A stretch of 64,000 nucleotides of DNA from Rossellomorea aquimaris. Its GTDB lineage: Bacteria; Bacillota; Bacilli; Bacillales; Bacillaceae_B. Location: contig NZ_CP141595.1 in NCBI RefSeq assembly GCF_035590735.1, forward strand, positions 4,437,001 to 4,501,000, written 5' to 3'. The translations under genes and the position numbers were made by a program. The stretch's first letter is position 1. Every line of letters starts with the position of its first letter. This document shows positions 62,897 to 64,000 of the stretch, piece by piece. The notes beneath the pieces are model-generated. The model did no database searches and was not told the DNA's origin. It was given only the letters and a program-made list of their open reading frames with translations.

Positions 62897-63868
62897 TTAG
62901 GTTAAATCAAAATCCAGTTTGTAGATCCTTCCTTTATTAGTACCAATTGATTGTACATAAGGGTGTGCACTTTTTATTAATCTAGTTGCGAGGGAAGGCG
63001 AAGATATTAATAGAAATTCTCTCAATTGAAAGCTGGTTATCTCATTTCCGAATAATAAGTAGTAGTCTTTTAAAGCTTCTATATGACCATTTTTCGACCT
63101 TTTCCTACAATTTGGACAGCGCCAATATCCAAACTCCCTTATTAGTGGGAGATGGTCACATTCCTTACAAATGACTCCGGGTAAAATATCATTTTTACTT
63201 ATTTTATAGGTATCTAGTATAGAAGTATTTAGTGGGGTATTCCCTTTATTAATTAACCTGATAGTTTTTCTAAGTTCTTTATCTGAAATTATTGGATTAT
63301 GGAAGTGATTGTGGAGTTGAGTAATTTTATTGGGGAGTGCGGCTGCATGAATTACCGTTTTGCTTAACGCTTCATTATTTGTACTAATAACCGTTTGAGG
63401 ATTACTTATAACTACCAACCCATGTATGGGAATGAGAGGAAGGTGATTCTTTTTGATCCATTCTTTAAATTGATATTGTTGCCTGTTTATTTGTAGAATG
63501 GGATCAGGTAAAGCAATTTCTATACCGTTTTTTGTTTGAATGAATTGATTGAATATAGTATCGAACCTTACCGCCCCGGCTATATTTTTCACTTCCAATA
63601 ATAATATATAACGATTGGTCAAAATGAGTGTGTCAATCTGGAAGTAGCGACCATTCACTTTAAGGCGGATGTCATGGAAAATGAAGTAGTCTTTAGGAGG
63701 CAGGTAACCCATTTGGTAGTCAATCGCTTTTTCACCATTATAGCCTGCTTGAATTTTTGCGCGGTTTTCCTTTATTAAGGGGATTTTAGGATAGTCTCTT
63801 TGTAAACGTCCTAATATTGCTTCTAATTTTAACAGTTTGAGTGGAACTTTTCGCTCGTTAACATTCAT
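62897..63868 (-). CDS. NERD-domain protein
   Basis: The 323-residue protein has an N-terminal helical stretch and a NERD (nuclease-related) domain: GYNGEKAIDYQMGYLP, FHDIRLKVNGRYFQIDTLIL, LLLEVKNIAGAVRF. The D...E-x-K pattern matches the PD-(D/E)xK-like core. A C-terminal zinc-ribbon segment (VICKECDHLPLIREFGYWRC plus PNCRKRSK) follows. NERD proteins are common in Bacillus and their function is uncertain. It has no operon partner here. TGGAGTGATGAA lies upstream of the ATG. Confidence 0.9.
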   Translation of the reverse strand: MNVNERKVPLKLLKLEAILGRLQRDYPKIPLIKENRAKIQAGYNGEKAIDYQMGYLPPKDYFIFHDIRLKVNGRYFQIDTLILTNRYILLLEVKNIAGAVRFDTIFNQFIQTKNGIEIALPDPILQINRQQYQFKEWIKKNHLPLIPIHGLVVISNPQTVISTNNEALSKTVIHAAALPNKITQLHNHFHNPIISDKELRKTIRLINKGNTPLNTSILDTYKISKNDILPGVICKECDHLPLIREFGYWRCPNCRKRSKNGHIEALKDYYLLFGNEITSFQLREFLLISSPSLATRLIKSAHPYVQSIGTNKGRIYKLDFDLT

Positions 63869-64000
63869 TTCATCACTCCAATCTTAGATTTATCCCTAAT
63901 TACTTCTTCTTTTATTTCAAAAATCCTGCTTAATAGGTAAATTTCAACTGTTTTTATCATGTAGATAAATAATATTATCGACCTTGATCTATATATTATC

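Overview
The window looks like the chromosome of a Bacillaceae bacterium (a Bacillus or Rossellomorea-like Firmicute). The signs are Bacillus-type gene families (walRK-yycHI-walJ, Yuk-type ESX secretion, YdbST, a Bce module), low G+C, GGAGG ribosome binding sites, TTG/GTG starts and a candidate SigW promoter. The genus is inferred; there is no rRNA in the window.

Left chromosomal part (1-26.8 kb). A type VII secretion operon on the minus strand (EsxA/YukE, EsaB/YukD, EssB/YukC, EssC/YukBA, EsaA/YueB, the last cut by the window edge) is followed by a lipoprotein and by a BceRS-BceAB peptide sensing and resistance module on the plus strand. Next comes a minus-strand LXG toxin operon (YwqH-like, YwqI-like, LXG protein with a glycine-zipper C-terminus, two paralogous membrane proteins around a soluble protein, and a possible secretion chaperone). 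Then follow ydbST behind a SigW-like promoter, a small hypothetical gene, mqo, a GNAT acetyltransferase, a MITE-like repeat, a YiaA/YiaB-type membrane protein and a tRNA-dihydrouridine synthase.

Mobile part (26.81-52.33 kb). About 25.5 kb lie between two near-identical 29-bp direct repeats (28 of 29 match). The right copy is the 3' end of rlmH, the same kind of site that staphylococcal SCC elements use. Beside it lies a large serine recombinase whose reading frame runs across the junction. The cargo is: a Hachiman-type HamA/HamB pair whose helicase carries a C-terminal HIRAN-like domain; a GIY-YIG nuclease fused to a DUF2075-type ATPase and translationally coupled to a MazG-like pyrophosphohydrolase; a 7-kb block of serine-recombinase genes (two intact large ones, one frameshifted, three resolvase-domain-only ORFs, three tiny ORFs, and three long-loop terminator-like hairpins); a decayed IS1182-family transposase; and a cluster with two tandem circular-bacteriocin-like precursors, a SpoIIM/DUF95 protein, one ABC exporter or immunity pair, and a divergent AS-48 EFGH-like MacA/ATPase/FtsX-type system.

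Right chromosomal part (52.3-64 kb). On the minus strand are rlmH, a CxxH/CxxC mini-protein, an HtrA-type protease, the essential cell-wall operon walR-walK-yycH-yycI-walJ, a secreted LysM/G5/M23 peptidase, four tRNA genes (Lys, Glu, Asp, Phe) and a NERD-domain protein.

The strongest leads are the rlmH-integrated SCC-like island, its two-peptide circular bacteriocin locus, the GIY-YIG-DUF2075/MazG pair, and the multi-recombinase cassette that includes two resolvase-like proteins with Ala at the catalytic Ser position.
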